From the NCBI RefSeq assembly GCF_958298935.1, contig NC_084942.1:6889501-6953500 (forward strand): a DNA stretch of 64,000 bases, written 5' to 3'. This stretch comes from Phragmites australis. Lineage: Eukaryota > Streptophyta > Magnoliopsida > Poales > Poaceae. The notes under the pieces are model-generated. The model saw nothing but the letters and a program-made list of their open reading frames with translations. It made no database searches and was not told where the DNA came from. A program made the position numbers and the translations under genes. Positions within the stretch are counted from its first letter, which is position 1; each line of letters begins with the position of its first letter. Shown here one piece after another: positions 61,810-64,000 of the stretch.

Positions 61810-64000
61810 CACTACTATATAGATATTTGCTTATATACAGATCCATCACTACTAATTTTTAATAGAACAGTAATGATATATTATTACTGTCGGTTCATTA
61901 GTTGCACGAGAAGAATCTAACATCGTGGTGTATGAACCGGTAGTAATAATGATCATCACTGCTGGCCTATAGCTTGAGCCGGCAGTGATTCCTAGCTCTC
62001 TCATCACTGCCGGCTGAAGCCACTGACTGGCAGTGATATAAGGGTCATCATCGTCAGCCTATGGTTTGAGCCAGCAATGATTCCCAGCTTCTTTATTACT
62101 ATCGGCTTAAGCCACCGATCGACAGTGATAACCGTGCATTACTTCTGGCTGGTGTTATGAGCCGGCAGTGATATCTCCTTTCTCAAACCTGGGCACAACA
62201 GAGGTGAACTCTGTTCTTACTTGGTGACGGTCATTTTTAGTCACCAAGTTTTTGGGCTTCAAAATTTGATGAATCCTTATGTCTTAGATGTTCCAAGGTA
62301 TATAACTTCATCTTCAATCTATTTCTTGTTGAATTTTATTTGCTAAATTGCTCTAGTTTGAAATGATGGAGATAAACTTATGACCATAATGTTTTAAGAA
62401 AATATAGATGCAAGTATACCTGATTTATGATATAGAAGCTTCAATTAGTAGCTTATGGTGGAAAGTGTCTTTATTATTGATTTACATTAGCTATAGGTAT
62501 GAGCATATTTATTTTTGATTTTTAATGAATTAGAAAAATGAGCCATGATATTTAGGTATGTAGCAAGCTCCAATTATATTTTTTATATTTTGATTAATTA
62601 GCATGCTCCAATAGGAAACTTTAGGTATGAGCATATTTAATTTGATTTTTAATGAATTAGAAAATTTTGCCATGATATTTAGGTATGTAGCAAGATCCAA
62701 TTATATTTTTTATATTTTATTTAATTAGCAAGATCCAATATAGAAATTTTATGTATGAGTGTATTTATTTTTCATTCTTACTTAATTATTCATACATAAG
62801 GGTTGAATAATAATTAAAATTTATAGGGATGGCACCAACAAATACTCATCGGAAGCGGACACGAAAGCATACAAAATGCGGCTCCTCCAACCCGGGCCAG
62901 TTGCTGGTAGGAGATGGCAATGTAATTTATTTATTGGTGATTGCAAAATTTTCTAGATATTTTGAATATGGATTTACAATAATGATATAATTGTAGATGG
63001 ACAAGAGATAGATATACGATGTAAGCCAGGTGAGTGCAGAGTACCAGAACTGTATGGAGTTTCTAAGTAGCAACCGCGGCGTACAAGTCTAATATACAGT
63101 CTCAATACATGTGTTATCCATACGTCGATTGCAAGAACAAAAAGCAGTTTCCACCACCCAACAGATATATTCCCACTTGATGCCAAGGGACTTTATACCT
63201 AGCTATACCCATTGGACCGAGCACAGTGAAGCTAAGATCATACAGGAAGGGCAACACATTGGCAGAGAAGACGGATACTTGTGCACCGATATGCCAGTTG
63301 ATGAATACACCGATATGTCACTTGTCGGAGATACGTTGGTCGATGATGATCTAGAGCAGATGTTGGCTGACGATGACAACAATGATCTGGAGCGGATGTT
63401 GTGTGATGGGGAGGGGAATTTTACCAATGAAAGAGAGTTTCAAAAGTTTCAGTGTATGGTAGAGGACTCTAAAACACCGTTGTTCCTGGGCTGCGTGAAG
63501 GAGCACACAAAGTTGCATATTGTGCTTTCACTGCTACAATTGAAGGCAAGCAATGGGTGGTCTGATACAAACTTCACAGAGTTGTTACTATTCTTGAAGA
63601 AATTGCTTCAAAAGGGAAATGCGCTGCCACAAAATACGTACCAGGCCCAGCAGGTTGTGTGCCCTTTGTGGTTGGAATACAGAAAATACATGCATGTCCA
63701 AATGATTACATGTTGTATTGCGAAGAGCATGCAGACTTGGAAGTGTGTCTCATCTATGGTGTAGCATGGTACAATTGTGACGATGGTGATATCTATGGTG
63801 AAGGAAAGAAGAAAAGGCCTTCCGTCAAAGTGATGTGGTATTTTCCAATAGTCCACCGTTTGAAGCATTTATTTGCTAACATAAGGCATGCCAAATTGAC
63901 GTGATGGCATGTCGAGGAGTGCAAGGATGATAAAATACTGAGACACCCCGCTGATTCTACGCAATGGAGATACATCGATAGGAAATACAAGAAGCCTGGT
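61810..64000 (+). mobile_element. CACTA (En/Spm) transposon, left part; continues beyond the window
   Basis: The terminus CACTACTATATAG is at 61810, followed by dense sub-terminal motifs in both orientations (TCACTGCCGGC, GAGCCGGCAGTGAT) to 62185. AT-rich leader DNA spans 62260-62820, with three similar phrases around TATTTAGGTATGTAGCAAG. A TNP2-type transposase relic begins near 62826. The right end is not in the window. Confidence 0.85.
62826..64000 (+). pseudogene. CACTA TNP2-like transposase, broken, cut by the window edge
   Basis: The N-terminal piece MAPTNTHRKRTRKHTKCG (62826) precedes MDKR at 62997, which hits a TAG at 63009. The main frame 63111 onward has SHLMPRDFIPSYTHWTEHSE, then an acidic D/E-rich stretch, then TPLFLGC, LLQLKASNGWSD and LPQNTYQAQQVVCPL. 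A frameshift near 63665 moves the continuation (KIHACPNDYMLYCEEHADLEVC, KKRPSVKVMWYFPIVHRLKHLFAN) to another frame, and a TGA at about 63902 interrupts WHVEECKDDKILRHPADSTQW. Both the order and the motifs are those of plant CACTA TNP2. The catalytic core lies beyond the window. Non-functional. Confidence 0.85.

Overview
This is a plant nuclear window. Its GT-AG introns, phytocystatin-like genes, S-domain receptor kinase and transposon families (large-LTR Ty3/gypsy, copia solo LTR, CACTA, PIF/Harbinger, hAT, LINE, SINE, MITEs) fit a grass, probably panicoid. The species cannot be named from the sequence. There are few genes, and most of the 64 kb is nested and broken mobile DNA.

Layout. 1-6.5 kb: LINE 3' ends and low-complexity DNA. 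6.5-13.4 kb: a solo gypsy-type LTR (minus) with a perfect 5-bp target duplication; it landed in a degenerate hAT transposase (13.4-15.4 kb) and was later split by a second, non-coding LTR element. 16.4-22.1 kb: an apparently complete 13-exon gene for KDO-8-phosphate synthase (291 aa). 22.7-23.2 kb: the 3' exons of an unidentified convergent gene, cut by another copy of the same LTR (23.2-26.4 kb), whose decayed pol lies at 26.4-29.4 kb (minus). 30.6-32.9 kb: a Harbinger-like element split by a copia solo LTR. 33.8-34.2 kb: a CACTA-type ORF relic. 35.5-37.9 kb: an intact, intronless S-domain receptor-like kinase (809 aa). 38.2-39.1 kb: a CACTA end carrying a tRNA-derived SINE. 40.7-45.3 kb: a PIF/Harbinger element with both TIRs and TTA target duplications. 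46.0-52.2 kb: a non-autonomous LTR retrotransposon (minus) made mostly of three tandem-array families. 52.3-64 kb: a block of about 2.8 kb (Ulp1-type protease exons, a cystatin-like gene, purine-rich repeats, a CACTA left end) present twice, separated by two LTR fragments. The second copy runs into a broken CACTA transposase at the window edge.

The four genes likely to be expressed are the KDO-8-P synthase (pectin rhamnogalacturonan-II supply), the receptor kinase and the two cystatin-like secreted proteins. They do not form an operon-like or pathway group. The most unusual locus is the duplicated cystatin block. Its proteins keep the cystatin helix but have lost the three usual protease-contact sites, the copies differ by one completely replaced codon and by a TATA-box change, and each lies between CACTA-derived pieces. 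No tRNA or rRNA gene and no CRISPR-like array was seen.
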